Below the pieces are notes generated by a model. The model was not told the origin of the DNA, ran no database searches, and saw nothing but the letters and a program-made list of their open reading frames with translations. Made by a program: the position numbers and the translations under genes. From the NCBI GenBank assembly GCA_003254885.1, contig QANT01006963.1, forward strand, positions 1 through 64,000: 64,000 nucleotides of DNA. Reading direction: 5' to 3'. The first letter of the stretch is position 1. Every line of letters starts with the position of its first letter. Below, one piece after another: positions 24,632-35,710 of this stretch. Origin of the DNA: Purshia tridentata (taxonomy: Eukaryota; Streptophyta; Magnoliopsida; Rosales; Rosaceae).

Positions 24632-26397
24632 ATTCATATATATTAATGCCAAGAAATGCATGTGCATGCATGCATGGTTTGTGCTTCTCTGCTAATTTGT
24701 CCAAATCTGCAAAAAGTTCTATGGGAAGCACTGTGTATATGTCATCCTTTATTATCAACAATTGCCAAAGGGGTCGATTCTTGGATCAACCCTCAAATTG
24801 ATAGAGACCATACCTACCTAGCTTCTTGTGTTGTGTTCATTTTATTTGATTTTATCCCTTCTACATAGCTTGTCATTGTTCTAACTTCTACGTAATTTGA
24901 TTTAATCGAAAATCAAGTTTTACGTTGAAACTTTTGATATATATAATATTACATATAAAGGCGGCTTCAATATTCTATTAATAAACTTATTTAAGAGTTT
25001 TATATTAAAATTCATTTCATATTAGAGTTCGATGATATATATGTCAAAGTCGTTTGTGTTTTAAATGTCCATTCAAGGACTATTTTATTAAAAAATTAAA
25101 AAATTATTTAATTAATTGGTGATAAAATTGTGTTTTATCCAAACCACATACTTAATAGCTTTGAAACAAAAACTTAAGTTCGATTGAGGGTTTTGAGTCA
25201 AGACTCGTAGCTTTGGACCAACCAGAGTTGGTCTTGCCTGACCCATTGATATTGTCATATTGATGCTTAAAAAGTTGTTCATCAATTAATGTTACATATT
25301 AAGAGGGCTCAAACACTAACCAACTATAAATTCGTGATATTAACTCATCATCAAGACCTTCCCCAAAGAGTCTCTATCTTCAAGGGGTATGCCACGTACC
25401 TATGAGTATGAGTAAAGGCTAGAAAATAGGTTGCGGCGCCCTATTATCCTCCAATTTGTTATTGAAGCTATTTTTTTGGGCTACGCACGTTACATGCATC
25501 TATACTTTGACTAGAAAACTAAGGCAGATTGATTTGCAATAAAAGATATTCAACTAATTAAGATTATACAAAATTCAAGCTTCGTTAGGAGAAGTTAGGT
25601 CAATATGTACATTATGTTAAACTAGTTTGCAAAATCTATGTACGCTAAATACCAAACATTGAAGGATTGGTAGCTTAGCTTGGATCTAGTACTACTCCAA
25701 TGATCCCATGAAGTAGATTGCATGTCAACATCATTGGCTTTTTTTTTCGTACCAAGATTAATTTCGATTTCAAATAAAAATTTCAGATATATATTTGATT
25801 TTAGAGTACCTACTTGTCAGATTCACTTGTTTTTTACAATTCTTTTATCAAATTCTATTCACAAAATTATGTGACAATACTTTATAATTTATTTAAATTT
25901 GAGCATACCCCAAGATTTATTTATTTCTAATCAAGTAAAATACTGATATAAGCACACATTATTAATTTACTGGCTCTAACATTATTATTAACGTTATAAG
26001 GTTAGCTTAATTAACAAAGTGATTGACTTGTACACACAAATTGTCTACTTAAAATTTAATAAATTTACTTGATTATTTTTGTTTATTTGATATTATTTAT
26101 AAGATCAAACGATTTCGTGAAAGATATACATGGCTACTCGGATCGAGCAGAGTTGCTCTATTGGGAGTGAGTCCAAAATTTTAGTGTCAACAAAGCCGAG
26201 AAAATTTGCTTACCTTTGGGCAGAAAGAATTAAGCACAACAGTCAATTGTGGGCCTTTCTGCCTTTTTTCCTTTGGAAAACAGAGATCTATTTGGGTTGG
26301 GCCTGGATCGGACATTTGATCCAACAAGTATTGAACTTTTTCTCTGTATAAAAAAGAAAAGAAAAAGGGAAGACAAATAAGCGCGGTTTGCTTGCTG

Positions 26398-26775
26398 ACA
26401 CAAATACTTATATTTTTTTCTTTATAAAATAAAATTAGCGCATCAAAACTCTCTTTCTTTGGACCGGAAATTCCAGGCATTTCTTCTGTGTCTGTCTCAG
26501 TTCAGAGGTCACTGCCAGTACAATATTTTCGGTCTTTCTAAAGAGAGATAGAGAGAGAGAGAGAGAGCGAGAGAGCGAGATGGAAGAACACAAATACTTA
26601 TATTTTTTTCTTTATAAAATAAAATTGGCGCATCAAAACTCTCTTTCTTTGGACCGGAAATTCCAGGCATTTCTTCTGTGTCTGTCTCTGTTCAGAGGTC
26701 ACTGCCAGTACAATATTTTCGGTCTTTCTAAAGAGAGATAGAGAGAGAGAGAGAGCGAGAGAGCGAGATGGAAGA
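26398..26775 (+). repeat. 190-bp tandem duplication in the CYP21-1 promoter/leader
   Basis: Two adjacent copies, 26,398-26,587 and 26,588-26,775, begin ACACAAATACTTATA and end GAGATGGAAGA after a GA microsatellite. They differ by only about two substitutions and by the length of the GA run, so the duplication is young. Copy 2 ends about 68 bases before the cyclophilin start codon, so the unit probably contains promoter or transcription-start sequence of that gene. Confidence 0.95.
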
Positions 26776-26842
26776 CAAAGAAGGTAGATATACTTCTTAA
26801 TCACGTACATATACAAAGGCACTAAGACGGAGGATCGAAACG

Positions 26843-29800
26843 ATGCGTCGAGAGATCTCCTTTCTGCTTCAGCCCCGATGCCTCCTCCTCTTCATCGTTC
26901 TCGGAATTTTCTTCATTTTCGCTCTCACTTCTACCCATAAAAATGTAGGCTTTTTCTATCATTTTTATTTGTATTTTCCTGTGAATTTATGGATCTGATT
27001 GTCAACTTGTGGGTTGTTTATGCTGAAATCTGTGATTTACAATATTGGTTTGGTGAGGTTTGTTTAAATTTTGGTGTTTTATAACCTGTATACTTTATAT
27101 GGGCTTGTGTTTGATTGGAATTTCTGGGAACTAGAATGTGTGACTTTAATTGTTCACAAATATTACATTTAATGAATGCTCAATTGGGTGTTAATCATCT
27201 GTGAGATGGTGAGAGGGTTTAGAGTGGCTAGATGGGCTGTTGTTGTAAATCTTGAATACTGCCTATCAGTGGAGCTTTATATGTTGGTCAAACTGCGTAA
27301 ATTGCGTTATTGTGTTTATTCACAGTGCCTGCCCACGTATCTCATCTCTCTGAGTTTAGTTATTTTGATTGTCATCGTAATGAAGTTCAATTTTAGGCAT
27401 TTGGTTTCTTGAAACATTGTTACTAGTTGTGTGCTTCAGCCTCATTTTTAATCTGGGATTCCCAGATACTATGTTTGCTTAGATTAGATATCAGGGTTTT
27501 GGATCTTTCCATTTTGTTGTGGTGTTTGATACCTGCTTTCTGTTTAGAATACCAAATTAAAAAAAAAATATTACATTACAGATTAAATATGGCTGCATGT
27601 TGTTCTTGCTCTTTTGGTGTATTGGTGGTCTGTTGTTTTATCATAACTTTTTCTGAATATATTAGTTTAGTTTCAAGTGGTTTATTCTTTGAGTATCCAT
27701 GCCTTTACTCTTAGTGAAAGAACAATGGCCTGCATCTATACCAGTGTCTACAAACAAATTCGTTTACAGTCTCTAACTTGATGTATAGGAAGAAGAGAAA
27801 ATAGATGAGGTGCTTGAAATTACCCACAGAGTATACCTGGATATTGATATTGAGGAACAACGCTTAGGTAAAGCTTCATGTCAATACTATTGCATGAAAT
27901 ACCCTCTGCTGATTACATATTGATTTCTTATCCACTAATTTACACCTTCGTATTTGCAGGTAGAATTGTGATTGGATTATATGGTCAGGTTGTACCAAAA
28001 ACTGTTGGTATGTGTTGATCTCATGTGTTCATGCATTTTCATCAGAATCTTTGAGATCTAAGTTGTTCAATTCATTAAAATTTGGCATTTGGTCCACAAA
28101 TTGGTTGACGATAATCCACCTTCATTTACGTGTTTTCAGAAGTCCATGGTGTTAATATGAATCCTTTACATGATTAAGTTCATGGGAGTTTTTCTGGTGA
28201 TTAAGTCTGGTGATAATCTGTAATCATTTATGTGTTGTCAGAAGTCCATGGCGATTCTATGGTGTTGTCACAATTTGGCTATACAGTTCAAGTTTTTCTG
28301 TTCACATTGAAGCATGGCTAATGACCACATTAAGTTCATTTGTTGAAAGTTTTTGGGACTATATATTTTAATATATGATTAATCACTACCTCACTTACAA
28401 ACGCATACACATGCAAACACCAAGTGTTGCATGCACAATGCACTCAACTGGTAATAGCTTGTACTTGTGCAGTGGCATTTTCTTGCTGCTTTGGACTGTT
28501 TGTTATTTTAGAAATAAATTGGCCACTTGCTTTCCTTTTTTACACTCTGCTTATATACCTTTTGATTCTGAATTGAAGTGATGACATTTCAACATGTATG
28601 TTATCTACTTCTGAAAATGACAATGGTTATCTTGTGCCACTTAACTGTCTAATACTTGAGTTTTTTGTTTGCAGAAAATTTTCGGGCATTGTGCACAGGT
28701 ACTTGAATCTACTCCAATATTTGGTCATTGACAGAAGCTGTTCGTACTGTCAATATGCTGATTCTGACTTGCTTTGAATGCAGGAGAAAAAGGCAAAAGT
28801 GTTAAGGGAAAAGTACTGCACTACAAGGGAACGCCATTTCATCGTATAGTTGCTGGGTTCATGATTCAAGGTGGAGATATTGTTTCTGGTGATGGGAAGG
28901 GATATGAATCTATTTATGGTGGCACCTTTGCTGATGAAAATTTCAAAATAAAACATTCACATGCAGGTGCTTAACTTCAAAGTCTTAAAGGCTGTCACTT
29001 TGGTTTTCTTATGGATTACTAAAGGTCCCTATACTCTAGTTTTGTACTTCATTTTTATTATTATCCTCTGAAACTGCATTTTATGTGCAGGTGTTGTCTC
29101 AATGGTGAATTCAGGACCTGATTCCAATGGCTCACAGTTCTTTATCACTACAATCAAGGCTAGTTGGTGAGCTATTCTTTAGGTTGAAATTCTGAAATAT
29201 CAAGAGAATATTAATGATTGGCTGTGCGCCAATTTTCAGAGTCCATACAACTTGAAGCCAAATTGCACAGTTAACCCCCCCGATTCAGTGCTTCCCAAGA
29301 TTGTCTACCTTTTTTAGTCAACAAAATCCCAGATTGTATAGAATCTTGTCCTACTGACTATTTTTTTACTGCTACTAGCCTGCTTCTTCTGTGGTGATGC
29401 AATCAGATTAGTCCGACTGTATGAGGTTCTAAAAAAATTTTCATTGACCATGCCTAGTCAAGTATTTTCTGCATAAGACATAAGATGATAACATCATAGT
29501 TGCTAGTATCAAATGTAATTGAAAGTAAATGAGTGCATGTGTGTGCACGCATGCACGTGTTTGCATGTGAGCTTACATATTTATGACAAACATAAACCTT
29601 ATCTCATGCATCTATGATGCCGGTTTTGGAATCTTACCTTTGAGAATTAAAGGCTGTGATGTGCATCTCATTCCTCATGCTAGTTCTAATATGATAATGT
29701 GTGGAATGTGTAAAATGCCCAGGTTGGACGGGGAACATGTTGTCTTTGGCAAGGTTATTCAGGGCATGGACATGGTGTACGCAATTGAAGGCGGGGCCGG

Positions 29801-29885
29801 AACCTACAGTGGAAAACCCAGAAAGAAGGTTACTATTGCTGACTCGGGAGAGATACCCAGGAGCAAGTGGGATGAGGAAAGATGA
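26843..29885 (+). CDS. CYP21-1: Secretory-pathway cyclophilin, CYP21-1 type
   Basis: Seven exons encode 224 residues: 26843-26944, 27789-27867, 27960-28007, 28675-28698 (only 24 bases), 28784-28966, 29091-29166 and 29723-29885. The N-terminus [20 protein letters not shown] is a hydrophobic signal peptide or anchor, followed by a short acidic linker and the cyclophilin domain. Active-site motifs are complete: [14 protein letters not shown] with the catalytic Arg, SQFFIT, and the cyclosporin-contacting Trp in [13 protein letters not shown]. Cyclophilins catalyse cis-trans isomerisation of peptidyl-prolyl bonds. The leader points to the ER or secretory pathway, but the C-terminus (SKWDEER) has no KDEL-type signal. 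The N-terminus is nearly identical to Arabidopsis At4g34960 as I recall it, and the lengths are equal. A duplicated 190-bp unit precedes the start. Confidence 0.95.
28110..28260. repeat. Imperfect local duplication in CYP21-1 intron 3
   Basis: A segment of about 45 bases around CAGAAGTCCATGG recurs 102 bases downstream (28,137 and 28,239), with ATAATC and CATTTA(C/T)GTGTT in the same order before it. It lies entirely within the 667-base intron. Confidence 0.6.
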
Positions 29886-31126
29886 CACTTCTTACAACAG
29901 ATTTCTAATTTGAGTTACTAGATTCATTTTAGACGACTGATTTGCTTTTGTTCCCTTTACCAAGTCCCATCAGTCCTTCATTCTTGTGCTTTTATCCTGG
30001 ATATATTAGAGCCTATCTTTTTGTAATTGGCAACAGTTGTTAATACAAAAACATTTTTGTTGTAGAGGAACCGAATAGAAATCAATCTTTTTTCTTTTGC
30101 CTCCAGTTTTCTCAGGCATGTGTATCTGGCTTCCATTCTGGACTGATATTGAAAGCAACTTAAAGAACAAGCACTTTTATTGTTGTTGCCAAACAAGTTT
30201 TCTACTGCGCAGATTAATGATGCACAACTTGCAAGTTGTAACCATATAACACCACAACCTGTTAGCCTATTATAAAACAATTACATTTCACAAGAAGTTA
30301 ATCGAAGCCATAGTATAGCATATGAAAGACAGACAGATTAATTGCCATTGATGAAAAAAAGAAAGCTTCGAGAAGTTACAGAAGAAACAGAGAGAGAATA
30401 GCTCAAGAACGATTTCCAATGATTTTCTATTTATCAAAACTATTTCTTAATTACATAGCTTTTTCTTTTTATATTAATACTACCGACTATATGACTCTTA
30501 ACAGACCCTCATAATATAATTAGTGTGTACAGCTGTCATACATCTGTCATAGCAAGCTTTAACAAACTCATCTAGCTAATAGAAGTAAAACATTAATAAT
30601 GTATAATAACATTATTATTCGAGATTTAACTTTGAGATATAGAATTACCATTAATACAATTTAATGTACAAATAACCGGAGTTTAACTCCAATGATAAGA
30701 GTACTTATCTCATACTTGTGATCAGAAGTGGACTTTCCCTCTTCTTGGTCCTGACACAAGCTTCGAAATTGTTAGAAGCATATTGAAGGATGAACTATTA
30801 TTAAATTATTAATAAATGTATATATTTGTAGAACAACGAAAAATACAATACAGTCACAAGAGAACCCAGAAACATTCAAACACATTAAACCAATGCATGT
30901 CGTGGCTGGCACTAATGCCAGGCTATCAAAGGTTTAAAGCCAGGTGGCATGTGCCATAGTCTGCATAAGATATAGAATGTTAGAAACTATAATCTAAAAT
31001 AGTCCACTGTCCCAAACCGACCAAAGCTTGCTCTGTTGCTCTTCCTCATCATCATCAACTACTACTCCTACTCCACGCACTCAGCTTAACAGTCAACGAT
31101 TCAAAATATGATCCTCCACCTTCTCT
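29886..31126. other. Intergenic region between CYP21-1 and the CTL gene
   Basis: The first few hundred bases are the cyclophilin 3' region. Near 30,675-30,775 a stretch reading GGAGTTTAACTCC...GATAAGAGTACTTATCTCATACTTGTGATCAG resembles the tRNA-derived head of a plant SINE, too diverged to be certain. The remainder is AT-rich, and the last 100 bases lead into the CTL promoter. No gene is seen. Confidence 0.45.
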
Positions 31127-31162
31127 AAACCCAAACCCAAACCCAAACCCAAACCCAAACCC
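31127..31162. repeat. (AAACCC)6 telomere-like hexamer tract
   Basis: Six perfect AAACCC units lie 38 bases before the CTL start codon, presumably in its 5' leader. This is one base shorter per unit than the plant telomere repeat (AAACCCT). It resembles the telo-box class of elements found near starts of plant housekeeping genes, but it may simply be a microsatellite. Confidence 0.9.
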
Positions 31163-31200
31163 GACCTTCCCACCATATCTCTCTATCTCTCTGAGCTCCA

Positions 31201-34200
31201 ATGGGCAGCTCTGAAGAACCCAACAAACCCCCATCCCACTCTCAACCCCTCCTCGCTTCTCCGCCACCTTCAATCGAAGACCCACCACCACACTCCCCAC
31301 CTTACCACGACACACCGGAATCCGACCCGACCCAATACCTCCAGATCTCCTACAACCACAACTCACGTCCCTTCAAAGACCTCCCCTTCTTCGTTCTCTT
31401 CGTCCTCGTCGTCCTCGCCACCTTCGCCTTTGGTATCTTCGCCGTCTTTCACCGAAACACCAATTACTCCAACCTCTCCTCCTACGTTTACGACTCTAAC
31501 TCCACCTCCTGCGTCAAAACCGACTCTTTGTATCGTCCCACCAACTGGGTCGTCCTCACTTCCTCTTCTTCTCTGCTCAAGGATTTGACATGGACCCTCG
31601 TAATCACATTGATTCTGAGCGTACCCATTTGCTTCAGCTTGCTATTTCTCCTCAAGAATTACGCCAAACAGGTCGTCTATATCTCCCTTCCCTTCTTCAT
31701 CGTCTTCCCAATTTTTTTCGACGTCTACTGGTTCGTTGCCTGCACGCTCAGCTCCACTTGCAGCCAAGCTTTCCCTCTGGTTTATCGGATTTTGGTTCTG
31801 GTTTTTGTGCTTTTGGTCATTGGGGTCCTTGTATGGATATTTGTGGCCAATTGGCATCGAATCGAGCTCACCGTGAGCATAATTGGGGTGGCCTCCGATG
31901 CGCTTTCGAGGAATTTGGGCTTGTTTGGGGTTCTGCCATGTTTGACTATTGGATTGGTAGTTTACTATGCGCCCATTATAGTGTTCTTGGTGTTTGCGAG
32001 GCTAAATGGGAAAATTGCGCCGCGAGAATCGAACGGAGTGTATAGCTGTGTGTGGAAGCAAGATAGTTGGGTGCCTGCTTACTATGCATTGGCAATTCTC
32101 ACTATGCTGTGGTCTCTGACGGCTATGGTGGAAGCTCAGGTGTATGTGATTAGTGGGACTATTGCTCAGTGGTACTTCACCAAGGAGGACGAAACTCCAA
32201 GGCGGATTATCAGAAGCTCTTTAAGGTGAATTGTTATTCTTTATTGCTGCATATAGAGCTTTGCTATTTTTGCAGGTAGCTGCAATTGAAATGTGTTCTG
32301 TTCCAAACCAAATGAAATAAGTAGTGGAGATTTGTAAAGTCGGTGATTAACTCTGTTGAATTTGAATAGGCTAAAAAAACTCTATTCTCAGAATTGTATA
32401 GATGTCCACATCAAGTCCTTTTGAGTTTGCTTTCTGAGTTTCAGCTATTCCCAACTATCTCCATAATAAATTTATGTCCGTAATGTGTATACCTCCCAAT
32501 TGTGATATAGATTCTCTCTTTAATAACTTATTAGGCAATCCTTATTCAGCATTTCTTCATTGTGTCCGATGGGTACCTACTTCTTGTCTAGAATTTTTGG
32601 GTCTTGATGTTGTCATGTTTCATCAGTACTGTCAGGTCCTTTGGAGTTTGGACCCTTATATGCACTTAGCAACAACCTAGTATTTTGGAATGGATGCCTA
32701 CATCATGTCTTAAATAATCAAGATGTAATACTTTTGCTTCCTCTTGGACACACATGTTGAACTCTAAAATGATTTTTCACAAAGGTGTCTCCTCGATGTA
32801 ATTATGCTTACTTTTCAATGATGTTCTTTGTTCTTTGTTATGCCCATGAATCAAATCACATGCTTGGGGGAGTTGGTTCACATATTCATCACAACCAAAG
32901 TATAGGCATTACTCTACATGTCATTTCATTAATTTTCACACTTTTTCATCTTTGATATTCACACTAACGCACAATTCTAAGCTACTTGTTGGTGAACTCA
33001 GGGTGGGTGGGGGAGATGGGTTAACTGATTGACTACAGCAAGATGATTGCTTCCCATTCAGATAGATGTCAATATTTGTCGCAATAAGTTTAGCCTTTCT
33101 CATGTTTTTGTAAACACTTGCAGAAATGCCTTTGGCCCCTCCTTTGGCACTGTATGTCTATCTGGATTACTTATAGCTGTTGTTCGAGTGGTGCGTGCCA
33201 TTGTTGATGGTGCAAGACAAGATACACCTGGGATGGTGCATCTTGTTTTACGTTGCTGTGTTAATGCCTTAATGTCGGCAATTGACTTTCTCAACAAGTT
33301 CACAATCAACTTTGCAGCAATAACTGGAGAAGCTTACTGCACATCTGCTAGGATGACATATGAGCTTCTAAAACGTAATCTTCTCTCAGCAGTTTTTGTG
33401 GAAACCATCTCTACTCGTCTATTGGCTGGAATTATTTTTGTACTCTCAGCAATATATGCAATTGCGGTATGTTGTCTTTTAAATCTCATTCATTCAGCTT
33501 GCCATTAATTACTATTTTGGATGGTTGTGTCCATATGTGATGTATGGTATGTGAGGAAGCCATCCATATATTGAACATGTGACATTTCTGGAAGATAGTG
33601 GCTCTGCATAGTTCTCCTTTCCAATTAATAACCATATTGTTATTAGCTTTTGGTCCTTCTGCCTTTTTTTTTGGTGTGGCCTACCTGAGAGAATAGAGTT
33701 GAGGGTTGTTTGGGTGGGGCGCGGGTGGGGGAGAATGGAGTACAGGTAGTTTTATAGTTCAGGTGATGTCCTATGGGGACTGTTCATAGAGTGATTTTAT
33801 TTGAAGGTTGTCTTGTCTTTAGGTTGGTCCAGCTGGTTCTCCGCTGGGTTTGTTGAGGCATGCAACAGTTCTTTGTGATCAAAATTGATCCTTTGGTGGT
33901 TCTTGACTGTCGACCTGACATTTTCAACTACTGATCTGAAGTCTCAACATGCCCATTCATCTGCTGACTGCTATGAGTGGATGGGGGTGTTGCATAATAT
34001 TTTTTTTATCCAATCTTCTCAGATTGCTTGGCTGCAGCATCTTTCTTGTTTTATCGTAATTACTAATTCCCCTCTCTTCTCTCTTTTTCCCTTGACATTT
34101 CCTGATTATGAATGTGCATATGCAGGTCTGTGCTATCTTAAAGGCCGCAAGCAATCTTGGGGCAGATTCATACTATGTGGCTGTGCTGGCATGGGTGCTG

Positions 34201-34389
34201 CTGATCTTGGTACTGGGTTTCTTCGTCCATGTGTTGGACAATGTGATTGACACTGTGTATGTGTGCTATGCCATAGATAGGGACAGAGGGGAGGTTTGTA
34301 AACAGGATGTTCATGAGGTTTACGTTCACTTACCCATTAGTAGAAACCATAGACGGTCATCTATGATCACCAGAACACTGGGTGTATAA
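31201..34389 (+). CDS. Choline-transporter-like (CTL/PNS1 family) membrane protein
   Basis: Three exons (31201-32225, 33124-33466, 34126-34389) encode 543 residues with an intact frame. The first 55 residues are hydrophilic and Pro/Ser-rich. About ten hydrophobic spans follow, starting at FFVLFVLVVLATFAFGIFAV near 64. A glycosylatable extracytoplasmic loop (NYSNLSSYVYDSNSTSC) lies near 88-104. The C-terminal half carries the family signature: QWYFTKEDE, a segment from SSLRNAFGPSFGTVCLSG onward, and a cluster ending in VCYAIDRDRGEVC. Relatives have been described as choline transporters, including the larger CHER1 in plants, but the substrate of this shorter subgroup is not established. The Arabidopsis neighbour of RPN10 (At4g38640) is the likely orthologue, matching the next gene here. 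The tail after VHEVYVHLPISRN is basic and probably cytosolic. Confidence 0.93.
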
Positions 34390-35710
34390 AATAATCTTTG
34401 AATTGCAATCATGTGTTGTTGTTGCCCTCTCATTTATTCTGTGTATTATGTCAGAATTGCCTGCCGGCAAATTGTGCATACCTTTTGAGTGTTGACTTGT
34501 ACAATTTTTGAGGTTTTGTCAATAAAGAGAGAAAATTTCAGGCAAGTTTGAGCATTATTAGGCCCACTGTGATGTTGTTGAATCAAGTACTGGTGTGCTT
34601 GCATCATTGCATGCACATGCAAAATTCAAGATCCAAAATTAGTTAAAGTGATTACTCTTTCTATCTACTAGATTTTGAATGGGTTAAAGCATAAATGATA
34701 AATCTGTCAAAAAACAGAAACAACACCATTATTAGAAAGAAAAGTGGTTGAACTAAATGAACAAGTTGGAATGAGTAGTTCTTTAAGTCATGAAAAGGAT
34801 TAGAGATTGAGGGTGAGTCGAAGCTAATGAAAGATCATTATGGAGCATATTGAAAAATCTTGAAGATTAATTTCGCATATTGAAGATGATAAGCTGGAAG
34901 CAAACACATCTACATTGGGTGATCAAGGTTAATGTTGAGAGTTTCAAGTCTTGGTCTTCTAGTCTTCTTACTCAATTAGATTCAATTTGACATTGGCGGA
35001 TTTGAGAGCTTTAGTGGACAAATGACTACACATATTCTTTGAAGAACTTGATTAAGTACTCTGGAACATACAACTTTTGTTAAGAGTTATGGAGTTCAAT
35101 TCATGTGCAAAATATATGTTTTCAGAAGTTGGGATCGATCCTCCATTAGCTAGTGAAGTTTGAGAGGAGACGTAATTGATCCTACTCTTTCTGGGATCGA
35201 TCTCTAGTTGCAATCCCCGCTATAAGTGTTTTTTACTGCAATTGTTCACATTTTGTGTCCGATATCAATTTTAAATCTTATGAAGTTTAAATGAGAACTT
35301 ATGACATTCTAAAAATAACTATCAAAATTGTATTGAGAATTTGGGAGTGAAAGAGAGACAAAACACTTTTTGAATGAGAAATCTTAAATTATACAATACA
35401 ATACAATACTTGCATTATGTCTAATTATTATACAAAATTGATCGTGGCTTAGTGCTTTAGATGTAACCATGATAATTCGCGTTTTTAAAAGTAATTAATT
35501 AATCGTGTAAAATAATTTAATATTAATTTAAATAGTTTGGATGAGTAGGATTATAGTAATACTAAATTACTAATAGACTATAGTAATAGATGAATTAGTG
35601 GGTAAAAGAAAATACACAACACTGCGAGGCCCTCCAAAGCTGTGATTCTGTGAAGGTGTTCGTTCAATAGAATCAATACTCGTCCACCCAACTCAACCAA
35701 ATCTGCAACC
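34390..35710. other. Intergenic region between CTL and RPN10
   Basis: Contains the CTL 3' untranslated region and about 1 kb of AT-rich sequence with no recognisable gene or repeat. The last 100 bases (35,610-35,710) are the presumed RPN10 promoter and leader, without an obvious TATA box. Confidence 0.5.

Larger units (their letters stand above)
18660..26396. other. 7.7-kb gene-poor, transposon-rich interval
   Basis: I find no protein gene I can support. The interval contains a Mutator-like MITE (20,874-21,104), a hAT-like element (24,032-24,631), diverged direct repeats (21,541-21,900), a 67-bp tandem duplication (22,501-22,638), AT microsatellites (22,326-22,340; 23,273-23,294) and a poly-A assembly gap (20,571-20,650). 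A GC-richer stretch at about 18,880-19,250 holds ACCGA-type repeats and GA-rich sequence, and may be another decayed hAT-like element without clear ends. Open frames around 23,493-24,012 on both strands match no family that I recognise. Confidence 0.6.
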
